Part shown: positions 28,753 to 40,663 of the stretch, piece by piece | Layout: each line of letters begins with the position of its first letter | How positions within the stretch are numbered: position 1 is the first letter of the stretch | Assembly: GCA_963812195.1 (NCBI GenBank) | Contig: CAWEUI010000011.1 | Span: forward strand, 1 to 64,000 | Length of the DNA: 64,000 bases | Direction of reading: 5' to 3' | Source of the DNA: ZC4RG30 sp963812195 | GTDB taxonomy: Bacteria; Pseudomonadota; Gammaproteobacteria; Steroidobacterales; Steroidobacteraceae | The notes under the pieces: generated by a model | Told to the model about the DNA's origin: nothing | The model's database searches: none | The model's input: the letters and a program-made list of their open reading frames with translations, nothing else | Program-made: the position numbers and the translations under genes

Positions 28753-29355
28753 ATGGATCATGTGGATGCGCCACTCGCCAATCTGCCGCTGATGGACCAG
28801 GCCATGGATGGCGCCACCCCGGGGCTGCGGCTGGAACGCGCACGCGAGGGCGACCTGGCCGCATTCCGGGAACTGCTGCGGGCCCACCAGGGGCGGGTAT
28901 TCAGCATGGCGCTGCGTTTCACCGGGCGCCGTGCCGACGCCGAAGAGCTGGCGCAGGACGTGTTCCTGCAATTGCACGGTGCGCTGGCGCAGATCCACAG
29001 CGAAGCGCACCTGAAGCACTGGCTGCTGCGCACGGTGTCGCACCGCTGCATCGACCGGCTGCGCAGCGAGCGGCGCCGGCCGCAACTGGTGCCCATCGAG
29101 GCACTGGCCGATGGCGCGGAAGGCGCGACGTCGCCGGCGCAGCCCGACCCGCTGGCCGGGGCACGCCTGCGCCGCCTGTTGCTGGAGCTCGCGCCGGACG
29201 CGCGGGCGGTGATGTTGCTGCGGTTCCAGGAGGACCTGGATCCAACGGATATCGCGGTCGTGCTGAGCATGTCCGTGAATACGGTGAAGAGCCACCTGCG
29301 CCGCTCGCTCGACTGGCTGCGCGCGCAACTGGCAGGAGACGACGATGGACCTTGA
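28753..29355 (+). CDS. ECF RNA polymerase sigma factor, copy 1
   Basis: 200 residues from the ATG at 28753. Sigma region 2 (AREGDLAAFRELLRAHQGRV ... FTGRRADAEELAQDVFLQLH, then HLKHWLLRTVSHRCIDRLR) and region 4 (LAPDARAVMLLRFQEDLDPT ... MSVNTVKSHLRRSLDWLR) are both complete. The stop overlaps a small membrane protein gene, its likely anti-sigma factor. It is divergent from cueR and closely paralogous to the factor at 30413. A GTG at 28738 is an alternative start. Confidence 0.93.
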   Translation: MDHVDAPLANLPLMDQAMDGATPGLRLERAREGDLAAFRELLRAHQGRVFSMALRFTGRRADAEELAQDVFLQLHGALAQIHSEAHLKHWLLRTVSHRCIDRLRSERRRPQLVPIEALADGAEGATSPAQPDPLAGARLRRLLLELAPDARAVMLLRFQEDLDPTDIAVVLSMSVNTVKSHLRRSLDWLRAQLAGDDDGP

Positions 29356-29653
29356 ACGGCAATTGCGCGACAGCCTGGCCGCCAGCGAGCCCGGTGCACA
29401 GTTCGAGTCCGCGGTGATGGCGCGGCTGTCGGCCCGGCAGGCCGCATCGCACCGGCGCAGCGCCTGGCGCGTGCCGGTGGCGCTTGCCGCCTCGCTGGTG
29501 GCCGCGGCCTTCGGCCTGCACTGGTACGTGGTGCAGCAGCGCGAGGCGCACGCGCACCAGAAGCTGATGCTCGCAATGCAGATCACCAGTTACGAACTCA
29601 ACCAGGTGCAGCGCAAGCTCGCACCCAACGACACGCAGGAGAACGGGACATGA
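29345..29653 (+). CDS. Small membrane protein, probable anti-sigma factor
   Basis: 102 residues: a cytosolic N-terminus MDLERQLRDSLAASEPGAQF, one membrane helix (VPVALAASLVAAAFGLHWYVV) and a short periplasmic tail. No zinc-binding HxxxCxxC motif is present. The overlap with the sigma gene and the downstream DUF4252 gene (ATGA) and the topology suggest it holds the sigma factor at the membrane; this is inferred from context. The paralogous module at 30996 begins with similar sequence (MEFEKQLRIAL). Confidence 0.7.
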   Translation: MDLERQLRDSLAASEPGAQFESAVMARLSARQAASHRRSAWRVPVALAASLVAAAFGLHWYVVQQREAHAHQKLMLAMQITSYELNQVQRKLAPNDTQENGT

Positions 29654-30279
29654 ACAAGCATGGAAGGATCAGACGGCTGATGCCGGTGGCGCTGGCCATC
29701 ACCCTGTTGCCGCTGACCGCGGTGGCGCAGGCGGCCCGCCTGAGGATGCCGGATTTTTCGGACCTCTCGTCCAAGGCCACCAGGTCGGTGGACATCGACC
29801 TGGATCGCGACACGCTCAAGAGCGCGCTGGGCTTCATGACCGGGCCCAAGGCCGATCCCGACCTTGTCGAGGCGATCAAGGGGCTGGAGAGCGTCACGGT
29901 GAAGGTGTTCTCCTTCGACAAGCCGGGCGCCTACTCGACGCGCGACATCGAACGCCTGGTCAGGCAGGTGGAGTCCGGTGGCTGGAAGAAGATGATGTCC
30001 GTGCGTGAACCGGACAACCGGGTCGAGATGTGGATGCATGAAGGCACCGGGCCCGATGGCGGCCTGTTCTTCGTCGCCAGTGAACCCAGGCAGCTGGTGC
30101 TGATCAACATTGCCGGCAAGGTGGATCTGGCCACGCTGGCCAAACTGCAGGGTCGCATCGGCATGCCGAACCTGGGCCTGGGCGGACCACCGGCGCCGCC
30201 GGCGCCGCCCGCGCCGCCATCGCCACCCGCCGCGTCTGCGCCGCCGGCGCCGGCAGCGCCGCCGGGGCCGCACCGCTAA
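29650..30279 (+). CDS. DUF4252-type exported protein with proline-rich tail
   Basis: 209 residues with signal peptide (MPVALAITLLPLTAVAQAA), a DUF4252-like body (for example LESVTVKVFSFDKPGAYST and the C-terminal FFVASEPRQLVLINIAGKVDL) and a low-complexity Pro/Ala tail from about residue 178 (GGPPAPPAPPAPPSPPAASA). DUF4252 proteins are often encoded with ECF sigma factors; function unknown. It overlaps the putative anti-sigma gene by 4 bases and ends the operon before a strong hairpin. Confidence 0.8.
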   Translation: MNKHGRIRRLMPVALAITLLPLTAVAQAARLRMPDFSDLSSKATRSVDIDLDRDTLKSALGFMTGPKADPDLVEAIKGLESVTVKVFSFDKPGAYSTRDIERLVRQVESGGWKKMMSVREPDNRVEMWMHEGTGPDGGLFFVASEPRQLVLINIAGKVDLATLAKLQGRIGMPNLGLGGPPAPPAPPAPPSPPAASAPPAPAAPPGPHR

Positions 30280-30297
30280 GCGCTCCTAGCCCCAGCT

Positions 30298-30360
30298 CAC
30301 CCCGTCCGCTGCCGACCGCCGCAACCCCTGCGGTCCGGCACCGGGCGGGGTGCTTCTTCT
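30298..30360 (+). terminator. Rho-independent terminator after the first ECF module
   Basis: CACCCCG (30298-30304) pairs with CGGGGTG (30346-30352), with an inner ACCGC/GCGGT stem, followed by CTTCTTCTT. It separates the first sigma module from the second. Confidence 0.65.
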
Positions 30361-30412
30361 TGGTCGCGCTAGCTGCACCCTCCGGCCACGCCACCGGTGT
30401 TATAGGGAGCAT

Positions 30413-31006
30413 GTGGATGCAGGACGCGCCAACGTGCCTGTGACGGATCGGCAGACGGAAGTCGCGGCCGGTCAGAGCGCTCTCGAACGGGCTCGTGGCG
30501 GTGATCTCGCCGCATTCGGCGCCCTGCTGGCCAGCCACGAGCCGCGCGTGTTCAGCATTGCGCTGCGCTTCACCGGCAGGCGCGCCGACGCCGAGGAACT
30601 CACGCAGGACGTGTTCGTGCAACTGCACGGCGCGCTCAGGCAGATAACGGACGAGCAGCATCTGAAGCGCTGGCTGCTGCGCACGGCGACGCATCGCTGC
30701 CTGAATCGACTGCGCGACGAAAAGCGCCGGCCACAAACCCTGCCATTCGACGCGCTGGACACCGCAGCGGAAGCCGCCGCTCCCGAACAGGAACTGGATC
30801 CGCTGCTTGGTGCACGCCTGCGCCGATTGCTGCTGGATCTCGCGCCGGACGCACGCGCCGTGGTGTTGTTGCGCTTCCAGGAGGATCTGGATCCATCCGA
30901 GATCGCCACGGTTCTCGCGATGTCCGTGAACACCGTAAAGAGCCATTTGCGCCGTTCGCTGGAGTGGCTGCGCGCGCAATGCGCGGGAGATGACCATGGA
31001 ATTTGA
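30413..31006 (+). CDS. ECF RNA polymerase sigma factor, copy 2
   Basis: About 197 residues, strongly similar to the factor at 28753 over its whole length (shared FTGRRADAEEL.QDVF.QLHGAL and RFQEDLDP ... MSVNTVKSHLRRSL.WLRAQ). Regions 2 and 4 are complete. Even the leader is related (HVDAGRANVP against HVDAPLANLP), showing a duplicated module. The GTG at 30413 is chosen for AGGGAG just upstream; GTG at 30434 or 30443 are alternatives. Its stop overlaps the start of the membrane/HEAT gene. Confidence 0.9.
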   Translation: MDAGRANVPVTDRQTEVAAGQSALERARGGDLAAFGALLASHEPRVFSIALRFTGRRADAEELTQDVFVQLHGALRQITDEQHLKRWLLRTATHRCLNRLRDEKRRPQTLPFDALDTAAEAAAPEQELDPLLGARLRRLLLDLAPDARAVVLLRFQEDLDPSEIATVLAMSVNTVKSHLRRSLEWLRAQCAGDDHGI

Positions 31007-32757
31007 AAAGCAACTGCGTATTGCCCTGGCGCCATGCAGTGGTGGGGCGCCGCTGCGCGCCACGGTCATGGACCGGGTATCGGCGGCCGCGTGGCGTGCA
31101 TCGCAGGGGCGGCGCAAGCCGAGCAGGGTGATACTGCTCGGCACGATCCTGGCGGTCGCGGCGGCGGCGGCGATGCTGGTCGGGCGACAGGCGTCATGTC
31201 ACCCTGCAGGCGCACGCTGTACGGACCCCGAGTCAGCAGTCTGCACGCCGTCTCCTGCGAACGATTCAGCGCCTGTGCCGCAAGTCGGAAATGGCACCGG
31301 CGCCGACCGGTTGCAACGGCGCGCCCGGCAGCCGCAGAAGCGCAGGTCTGAGCCGGGCGATTGTGCCGCCGATCAGGTCACGGTCACCGTGCGCGTCATG
31401 CCGCTGCAGAACCGGGCGACAAGCCGGCGCCGCGCGCTTCGGCTGTGATTCCTCCTATTACGACGCGCTTCTGGATCGAACTGCGCACAGTGTCCAGGGA
31501 TCTGAGCATTCAGGGTCCGGCCCAGAAGGCGATGCGTCCGGAGACTCGTCTGCCGACTCTCGACCGTCTCTCGTACACGGGCAGAGGGTCCATTGACGGG
31601 AGGGAAGATTCGCGACAGAAATTCAGGTCGATGGCTACGCTTCCAATGGGCACTACCAGCCGGCAGCTACCACGCAGCGGGCACTGTACCGCAAGGGGAT
31701 ATCGCGACCAGCCTGCGGCACCGTGACAGACTGCGCGGACCCGGTGAGTACTGGCCGGCATCGCGGTAAAGGTGCTGTCTGGCCGCAATGCCCTGCGCCG
31801 ATCAGACTCGTTCGCAGCGGCAGACCGATCTGAGAGAATCAGATTGCTCGACGCGTCGTCGACGCCGGTCCGGCGTCTGAATGCGCTGGCCTGAGACTTG
31901 CGAGCAATGCAGGGTGCCTGGCAATGCGGGGAGCTCTCACGCCGGACCGAATTTCACGGGCTGCGCGATCCGGCCGTGGTCCACGGCGCCATCGATCTGG
32001 TAGCGTCGCTCCACGGATCCCGCGCATGCGGGCCCAGGTGTGGCGCACGATGCGCGGCGTGCGCAGCCCGGCGCTCATACAGCCGCTGATCGATTCGCTG
32101 CAGCTGGATGCGGACAGCGAAGTCGCGTGGAAGGGCGGTGGCGACACTTGCAGCGAGACTTTACCGGCGATGCGCGCGCCCGCGCGGCGCTCTGAAGCCG
32201 CCACGGTGCAGCGATTCCAGTCCACTGGTCCGGGCGCTCGCGCAACGCGGCCTCACTGAGGCGATGCGCTCGTGGAAGGAGTACGTCGTTACCACGCTCG
32301 AGGACCCGAGTCTGGCCCCTGCGCAACGGCTGGAAGGCTCTACTACACCTTCGATGAATCAGGATCGGCACCGCATGGATCTCGGGACCGGCTGGTCAGC
32401 GTGCGCGATCTTACCGCGATCGCGAAGCGTTGGCGGAGGCGTCTGCCAAGGGGGCGGACTCGAATGCCAGGTGGCGATTACAGCAATATGACAGGTCGTC
32501 TCGCTGTTAAGTCTGTCTCGGGTCACTGGACCATCCGGCGATCACGAACATGCTGCTGGCCGGTCTGGACCGACAGCGGGAAATCAATGGCCCATATTCG
32601 GCAAGTGAGTGGTCACTCAGCTCACCACACGTTGCGGTGATGCCCGCGTGCGCGCGGCGCTTCGAAAAGATCAGCGTGGGCGACCCGGATCCGCAGTTGC
32701 GGGAGATGGCTGCCAGAGCGCTGGAGTCGATGCATCGCCGCGATCCGTCGGTCCGTC
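30996..32757 (+). pseudogene. Membrane-anchored HEAT-repeat protein (probable anti-sigma partner), heavily broken
   Basis: The first 65 codons are intact: a cytosolic start MEFEKQLRIALAPCSGG like the anti-sigma factor of the sister module, then a membrane helix VILLGTILAVAAAAAMLVG. After about 31200 coding sense is scattered over all three forward frames. Recognisable helical-repeat pieces in order are LRDPAVVHGAIDLVASLHG (about 31960), VRSPALIQPLIDSLQLDADSEV (32060), SPLVRALAQRGLT (32225), WKEYVVTTLEDPSLAPAQRL (32275), LVSVRDLTAIAK (32395), MLLAGLDRQREING (32550) and ISVGDPDPQLREMAARALES (32671). At least seven frame changes are needed, far denser than elsewhere, so either true decay or a very poor local sequence. 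The function is inferred from context only. Confidence 0.55.
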
Positions 32758-33328
32758 TCAATCCCCGACCTGGTAAATCCAGGCATCGATGTTCGCCGCG
32801 CGCAGCCGCTTGCGCGTGGCATTGAGCCTGACCAGGTCGCTGATCGGCCCGATGCGCACCCGGAACCACTCGTCCGAATCCACCGTCACGTGCTGGATAC
32901 TGGCGTTCAGACCCATCTTGTTGAGCTTGTCGCGCAGCCGTTCGGCATCGGCGCGTTTCGAGTTGGCGGCAACCTGCAGCACGTAGGTGCCGGGCTGCAC
33001 CACCGTTTCATCCGGCAGGTCGTGGCGCGCGCCATGATCCTGCTCGGGCACCGTCACCTCGACCTTCGGCAGCATGTCGTAGAAGGAATAGTTGCTGGCC
33101 GGATCATCCTTGTCGGCCGGCGGCGCCTGCAGTCTTGGCGGCGGGTGACTCGGGTTTGGTGGCTTCGGGCGGGCTCTCGGCGGCCTGCGGCTGCACGCGA
33201 TGGTCGTACAGCCACACGAACAGCGCCAGCGCCACGCCCAACGTCAAGCCAATACCGAACTGGCGGTACCTGGACAGATCGAGCGGCGAGTCCGCGCGGC
33301 CGGCGTTCTTGTAGTCCCGCGCGGACAT
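32758..33328 (-). CDS. SPOR-domain cell-division-type membrane protein (FtsN-like), frameshifted
   Basis: About 190 residues: short cytosolic N-terminus, one membrane helix (FGIGLTLGVALALFVWLY), a Pro/Glu-rich linker and a C-terminal SPOR domain (YVLQVAANSKRADAERLRDKL ... WFRVRIGPISDLVRLNATRKRLRAANIDAWIYQV) that binds denuded septal peptidoglycan. One frame change near 33128 lies in the linker. It follows argS directly, a common gammaproteobacterial arrangement for FtsN-like genes. GTG at 33349 is an alternative start. Confidence 0.85.
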
Positions 33329-33349
33329 GCGATGGCGCGCCGGGCTCAC

Positions 33350-35117
33350 CTACATGCTCTCTGGTGCCGAAACGCCGAGCAGGGTGAGGCCGTTGCGGGC
33401 CACCTGTTGCGCGGCGTTGGCCAGCGCGATGCGCGCGTTGCGCAGCGCCGCGTCCTCGACGATGAACTGTTCGGCGTTGTACCAGGTGTGAAAGGCCTGG
33501 GCGAGCTCGCGCAGGAAATGCACCAGCGTGTGCGGCGCGCGGTTCTCGCCGGCGAGCTGGATGATCTCCGGATACCTCGCCAGCAGGGTCAGCACCGCGG
33601 ATTCGTGCGGGGAGGTGAGCAGGGAAAGGCTGGCCAGCCCCAGCTTCGCATCGTACTGGTAACCCTTGGCCGCAAGCTGGCGCGCCACGCTGGCCACGCG
33701 CGCGTGCGCGTACTGGATGTAGTAGACGGGATTGTCGTTGCTGCGGCTCTTGGCCAGCTCCAGGTCGAAATCCAGCGGCTGGTCGTGGCTGCGCATCACG
33801 TAGAAGAAGCGCGCCGCGTCGTTGCCGACCTCGCCGCGCAGCTGGCGCAGCGTGACGAACTCGCCGGCGCGCGTGGACATCGCCGCCTTCTCGCCGCCGC
33901 GGTACAGCGACACGAACTGCACCAGCTGCACTTCCAGCGACTCGGGTGGTTCGCCCATTGCCTCAAGGCCGGCGCGGACGCGCGCGGTGTAGCCGTGATG
34001 GTCCGCGCCGAGGATGTCCAGCAGCAGGTCGAAGCCGCGTTCGCGCTTTTCCAGGTGATAGGCGATGTCGGAGGCGAAGTAGGTCTTCATGCCCGTTCTC
34101 GCGCACCACGACGCGATCCTTCTCGTCGCCGAAATTCGTGGCGCGGAACCACACCGCGCCGTCCTTCTCGTAGGTGTGCCCCTGCTGTTTGAGGCGATCC
34201 AGCGCGCGGTCGATGGCGCCGTTGTCCGCCAGCGCAGCGTTCCGAGTACCAGCGGTCGTAGACCACGCCGAACTCGCGCAGGTCGTCTTCCATGTCGGCA
34301 ATGATCGTCTTCAGTGCCAGCCGCGCGATGTCGCTGAAGTCCGCGTCGCCGATCAGCTCCCGCGCGCGCGCGATCACCGCGTCGATGTAGGCTTCCTTGT
34401 CACCGCCCTCGGGCTCATCCGGCGGCAGGTTGCCGAAGATCTGGCCCTCCGGGCGTACCAGCATCTGGCCGGCCTGCTGCAGCAGCTCGGCGGCGACCTC
34501 GCGCACGTAGTCGCCCTTGTAGCCGTTGGCCGGGAAGCGGAACTCCTCGCCGCACAGCTTCCAGGTAACGCAGCCAGACGCTGACCGCGATGATGTCCAC
34601 CTGCCGGCCGGCATCGTTGACGTAGTACTCGCGATGCACGGCGTAGCCGTTGGCTTCGAGCAGGTTGGCCACGCTCGCGCCGTAGGCGCCGATGCGGCCG
34701 TGGCCCACGTGCAGCGGGCCGGTCGGGTTCGAGGACAGGAATTCGGCGAGCACCTTGCGCCCGCCGCCCGAACCGTTGCGCCCGTAGGCATCGCCCAGCT
34801 CGTGGATGCGGCGCACGACTCCGGTCTGCGCGTCCTGCGCCAGGAAGAAGTTGATGAAGCCGGCGCCGGCGATCTCCACCTTTTCTATGGCCGGATCCTG
34901 CTCGCAGCACGCCCGACGATGGCTTCGGCCAGCTACGCGCGGCGGCTTGCGGGCCGCCTTTGCCAGGCGCATGGCCAGGTTGGTCGCGAAGTCGCCGTTG
35001 GCGGCATCGCGCGTGCGTTCGACGCCGAGGCTCTCGACCACCAGGTCCGCGGGCAGCACGTCGCCTTTGAGCCGCGCCACGGCGGCATGCAACGAGCTGT
35101 TCGATTTCGTGCTTCAT
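33350..35117 (-). CDS. argS: Arginyl-tRNA synthetase, multiply frameshifted
   Basis: About 588 residues once at least five frame changes are bridged (near 35085, 34930, 34565, 34245 and 34095). Class I signatures are present: SSNPTGPLHVGHGR (HIGH motif) and AAMSTRAGEF (the KMSKS-equivalent, MSTR in ArgS), with the C-terminal anticodon-binding helical domain ending in LTLLGVSAPESM, typical of ArgS. The enzyme is essential and its motifs are conserved, so the breaks are almost certainly sequence errors. The ATG at 35117 (MKHEIEQL) overlaps the end region of priA. Confidence 0.93.
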
Positions 35118-35133
35118 CGAGGGGTGCGCAAGT

Positions 35134-37163
<2,030 letters not shown>

Positions 37164-37207
37164 TGCGACACTTGTCCAAAGGACTGGACGTGAAGGAAGA
37201 TCGGCTG

Positions 37208-38827
37208 ATGCACAGGATGTGGATTGTAGGTCTTCAGGCTGCCGTACTTGTCGGTCTGGCTGCCTGCGGCGGGGGCGGTGGCGGCGGGGCGACCGCCGGC
37301 GGCGGCTCTACCGGCGGGTCGAGCCCGCCACCCGGCGGCATCACTTACACCGCCGGCGTCTATCCCGTCTCCTCCACGTTTGCCCAGCAGTGTGCCACGC
37401 CGCGCACCGGCACGTGTCCGTGGGGCGGCGCCTGTCCGGACACGCAGGGCAGCGCCCTGACGGAAAAGTACTTCCTGCGATCCTGGAACAACGAGCTGTA
37501 TCTCTGGTACAGCGAGGTGCCCGATGCCAACCCGGCCAGCGTCGCCGGCACGGTCATTGACTACTTCGACACGTTGAAGACAAACGCGACCACGCCCAGC
37601 GGCAAGGCCAAGGACCACTTCCACTTCACCTACGACACGGCCGATTACTACGCGCTGGCCACATCGGGCACGTCCGAGGGCTATGGCATCGCGTGGACGG
37701 TCATCAATCCCACCCCGCCACGCGAGGTCCGGGTGCAGGAGGTGCAGGCCGGTTCCGAAGCGGACACGGCCGGGATCCGTCGCGGCGACCTGCTGCTGAC
37801 CTTCGACGGTATCGACGTGGTCAATGACACGACCCAGTCGGGCGTGGCTGCGATCAACGCGGGAGTATTCAGCCCGGCGGATGGCTCCTCGCACACCTAC
37901 TCGATCCGGGACCGGGACGATCCCAACATGGTGCTGTCCGGGTCGTTTACGGCTGCGGCCGTATCCTACGATGCCGTGCCGAAGGTGACGTGGTTTGCGG
38001 CCAATGGCGGCAATGTCGGCTACATGCTGTTCGATGACCACTCCGCCGCGGCCGAATCACAGCTGGCCACTGGCATTCAGCAGCTGAAGACCGCGGGCGT
38101 CACCGACCTGGTGCTGGACATGCGTTACAACGGTGGCGGTTACCTGGACGTCGCCGCCGAGCTTGGCTACATGATCGCCGGGCCGACGCTGACCTCCGGC
38201 AAGTGGTTCGAGAACCTGCAGTTCAACGACAAGAATCCCACCAATGACCCGGTGACCGGCGACCCGCTCACGCCAACGCCGTTCTACTCGAGCGCACAGG
38301 GCTTTTCCCTGTCGAGCGGCGCCCCGCTGCCGTACCTGGGCCTGTCGCGCGTGTATGTGTTGACCTCGGGAAACACCTGCTCGGCCAGCGAGTCGGTGAT
38401 CAACGGCCTGCGCGGCGCCGGCATCACGGTCTACCAGATCGGCGGTACGACCTGCGGCAAGCCCTACGGCTTCTATCCGAAGGACAACTGCGGCACCACG
38501 TACTTTTCCATCCAGTTCCGCGGCATCAACTTCGCCGGGTTCGGCGACTATCCGGATGGCTTTTCGGCCACGCGGGCCACGCCGGATGCGGGCGCGAACC
38601 TGCCCGGCTGCACGGCCACCGACGATCTGACGCATGACCTGGGCGACCCCGCCGAAGGCCAGCTCGGTGTGGCACTGGCTTACCGCGCCAACGGCAATAC
38701 CAGCTGTCCGGTGCAGGTGAGCATGGTCAAGCCGGGCAGTGCGCGGATCGCGCCCGGCGAATTCGATGCGTCGCTGGCGGTGAAGAAGCCCGAACAGCCC
38801 TGGCGGAACATCCGCATCCTGCGCTGA
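37208..38827 (+). CDS. S41-family C-terminal-processing-like protease, lipoprotein
   Basis: 539 residues. A lipoprotein signal ends LVGLAAC (lipidated Cys20), followed by a glycine run and a Ser/Pro linker. A PDZ-like domain (VRVQEVQAGSEADTAGIRRGDLLLTFDG) precedes the S41 protease core with DMRYNGGGYLDVA, the nucleophile region TSGNTCSASESVING and the Lys-bearing GGTTCGKPYGF, so the Ser/Lys dyad looks intact. GAAGGAAGA precedes the ATG at 37208. Divergent from priA with 44 bases between; it converges on an oxidoreductase across a hairpin. A periplasmic, membrane-tethered protease of unknown substrate. Confidence 0.88.
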   Translation: MHRMWIVGLQAAVLVGLAACGGGGGGGATAGGGSTGGSSPPPGGITYTAGVYPVSSTFAQQCATPRTGTCPWGGACPDTQGSALTEKYFLRSWNNELYLWYSEVPDANPASVAGTVIDYFDTLKTNATTPSGKAKDHFHFTYDTADYYALATSGTSEGYGIAWTVINPTPPREVRVQEVQAGSEADTAGIRRGDLLLTFDGIDVVNDTTQSGVAAINAGVFSPADGSSHTYSIRDRDDPNMVLSGSFTAAAVSYDAVPKVTWFAANGGNVGYMLFDDHSAAAESQLATGIQQLKTAGVTDLVLDMRYNGGGYLDVAAELGYMIAGPTLTSGKWFENLQFNDKNPTNDPVTGDPLTPTPFYSSAQGFSLSSGAPLPYLGLSRVYVLTSGNTCSASESVINGLRGAGITVYQIGGTTCGKPYGFYPKDNCGTTYFSIQFRGINFAGFGDYPDGFSATRATPDAGANLPGCTATDDLTHDLGDPAEGQLGVALAYRANGNTSCPVQVSMVKPGSARIAPGEFDASLAVKKPEQPWRNIRILR

Positions 38828-38834
38828 CGTGCAG

Positions 38835-38856
38835 GCGCCCCCCGCCGCGGGGGCGC
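38835..38856. terminator. GC hairpin between convergent genes
   Basis: GCGCCCCC (38835-38842) pairs perfectly with GGGGGCGC (38849-38856) in the 34-base gap between the convergent S41 protease and oxidoreductase genes. No T-tract, so it may act as a two-way attenuator or terminator. Confidence 0.5.
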
Positions 38857-38861
38857 GCCGA

Positions 38862-39872
38862 TCAGGCCAGCAGCGCGATCTTGCCGAAGTGCTGGCCGTC
38901 CCGGAAGTGGCGATACGCCGCCGGCGCCTCGTCCAGCGCGAACGTGCGGTCGACCACGGGTTTGATCTGCCGCAATTCCACGAAGCGCGCCAGTTCCTCG
39001 TGCATGCGGCGGCTGCCGACGTAGATGCCCTGCACGCGGGTCGCGCCCGGAATGAGCGAGCGCGGCGCGATGCCGCCGCCCAGCCCGCTGACCGCGCCGA
39101 TGATGACCACCGTGCCCTGCGGGCGCACCGCGGCCACCGACTGCGCCACGGTCTTCTCGCCGCCCACCTCCAGCACCACGTCCACGCCTTCACCGCCGGT
39201 AACACGACGCACCTCGTCGCTCCACTGCGGCGTCTTCACGTAGTTGATGGTGTCATCGGCACCCAGCCCGCGTGCGCGCTCCAGCTTCTCGTCGCTGGAA
39301 GATGTGATGATCACGCGCATGCCGGCGGCCTTGGCCAGCAGCAGTGCCCAGATCGACACGCCGCCGGTGCCCAGCAGCAATACGGTGCCGCCGGGTGGCA
39401 GCGAACCCGTGTGAAACAGCGCATGCCAGGCCGTCACGCCGGCGCAGGTCAGCGTCGCGGCCTGAGCATCGTCCAGATGCCCCGGGCTCTTGACCAGTGC
39501 ATGTTCCGGCAGCACGACTTCCTCGGCGAACGTGCCAGCGCCACCGCCGCCCAGGGCGGTCATGATGCGGGGGAAGCTCATGCGGCCTTCCACCCAATCC
39601 GGAAAGAAGCTGGTGGCCACCCGGTCGCCGGGCTTCAGGGTCGTGACGCCGGGCCCGACTTCCGAAACCACGCCCACACCGTCCGAACCCGGCACCAGCG
39701 GTTCCTTCGTGAATACCGGATACCAGCCCTGCAGCACGGCCAGGTCCCGGAAATTCAGCGACGTGGCCTTGATCTGCACACGCGCCTGGCCGGGCCCCGG
39801 CGCTGCGGGCGGCTCATCCACCAGTTTCAAACCCTCGATCTGTGCCCCCGCCGCCACACGCCAGGTCTTCAT
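38862..39872 (-). CDS. Zinc-independent quinone-reductase-like MDR oxidoreductase
   Basis: 336 residues starting MKTWRVAAGAQIEGLKLVDE, with GGAGGCAGC before the ATG. Medium-chain dehydrogenase/reductase fold: GroES-like N-terminus (LVPGSDGVGVVSEVGPGV), LTCAGVTAWHALF, and the nucleotide-binding glycine motif LLGTGGVSIWALLLA with SSSDEKLERARGLGADDTINY. The four-cysteine structural zinc loop of alcohol dehydrogenases is absent, as in quinone reductases. Substrate unknown. It is divergent from the HNH gene. Confidence 0.85.
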   Translation of the reverse strand: MKTWRVAAGAQIEGLKLVDEPPAAPGPGQARVQIKATSLNFRDLAVLQGWYPVFTKEPLVPGSDGVGVVSEVGPGVTTLKPGDRVATSFFPDWVEGRMSFPRIMTALGGGGAGTFAEEVVLPEHALVKSPGHLDDAQAATLTCAGVTAWHALFHTGSLPPGGTVLLLGTGGVSIWALLLAKAAGMRVIITSSSDEKLERARGLGADDTINYVKTPQWSDEVRRVTGGEGVDVVLEVGGEKTVAQSVAAVRPQGTVVIIGAVSGLGGGIAPRSLIPGATRVQGIYVGSRRMHEELARFVELRQIKPVVDRTFALDEAPAAYRHFRDGQHFGKIALLA

Positions 39873-39954
39873 GCTGCCTCCGGAATGAATCAGGAGCGCG
39901 CAGGCGCAGCCCCTCGTTGTCTGTTGGCTCCGGCTATCATAATCTTCCCGTCGC

Positions 39955-40638
39955 GTGAACCGTAATGACGTCCACCCTAGAACGGCGCCACGCGGTGCCC
40001 ACGCGGCCCCGCCTGGCGCCACCGAACTGGAAAGCCACGGGCTGAACCAGCCGATCCTGCGCGCCGACGTGGCGGGCATGCCGCTGGAATGGGTGGACTA
40101 CAAGGAGGCGGCGCGCCTGTACACACAGGGCCAGGTGGCCTACGCCGTGGGCTCGCTGCTGTTCCGGTTGCGCGGTGGTTACAACGCGGCCACCGGCAAG
40201 CGCACGGTGCTGGAACTCAGCTCCATCATCGCCACCATCGGGCATACGGCCAATCCGGGCAACACCCGTCACGACTACGTTCCGCCGCTGAACAACCAGA
40301 CGCTGTTCCGCCGCGACGGCTACCTGTGCCTGTACTGCGCGCAGCGCTTTGCCGCCAGCGAGCTCTCGCGCGACCACATCCGGCCCTTCAGTCAGGGTGG
40401 CGCCGACACCTGGAACAACGTCGCCACGGCCTGCCGCCGCTGCAACAACCAGAAGGCCTCGCGCACGCCGGAACAGGCCGGGATGCAGCTCATCGCCGTG
40501 CCGTTCACGCCCACCTACGCGGAGTACATCTTCCTGAAGGGGCGGCGGGTGCGCGCCGACCAGATGCAGTACCTGCTGGCGCATTTCCCGCGCAGCAGTC
40601 CGCTGCACGCGCGCATCCGCGACGACTGGATTCACTGA
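39955..40638 (+). CDS. HNH endonuclease family protein
   Basis: 227 residues; the HNH region lies around 122-170. LFRRDGYLCLYC begins a zinc knuckle completed by TACRRCNNQKASRT, and SRDHIRPFSQGGADTWNNV carries the first His of the HNH motif and the Asn. The start is uncertain: GTG at 39955 gives an extra poorly conserved leader; homology-like sequence begins at QPILRADVAGMPLEWVDY. It is followed after 25 bases by a 5'-3' exonuclease gene on the same strand, so a joint DNA-processing role is possible but unproven. Confidence 0.85.
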   Translation: MNRNDVHPRTAPRGAHAAPPGATELESHGLNQPILRADVAGMPLEWVDYKEAARLYTQGQVAYAVGSLLFRLRGGYNAATGKRTVLELSSIIATIGHTANPGNTRHDYVPPLNNQTLFRRDGYLCLYCAQRFAASELSRDHIRPFSQGGADTWNNVATACRRCNNQKASRTPEQAGMQLIAVPFTPTYAEYIFLKGRRVRADQMQYLLAHFPRSSPLHARIRDDWIH

Positions 40639-40663
40639 CGGCGCCGGTCGTCACGCTCGACCC

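Noticed and set aside
30179..30270. Proline/alanine-coding GC-rich repeat considered as a tandem DNA repeat
   Set aside because: It is the in-frame low-complexity tail of the DUF4252 protein rather than a separate repeat element.
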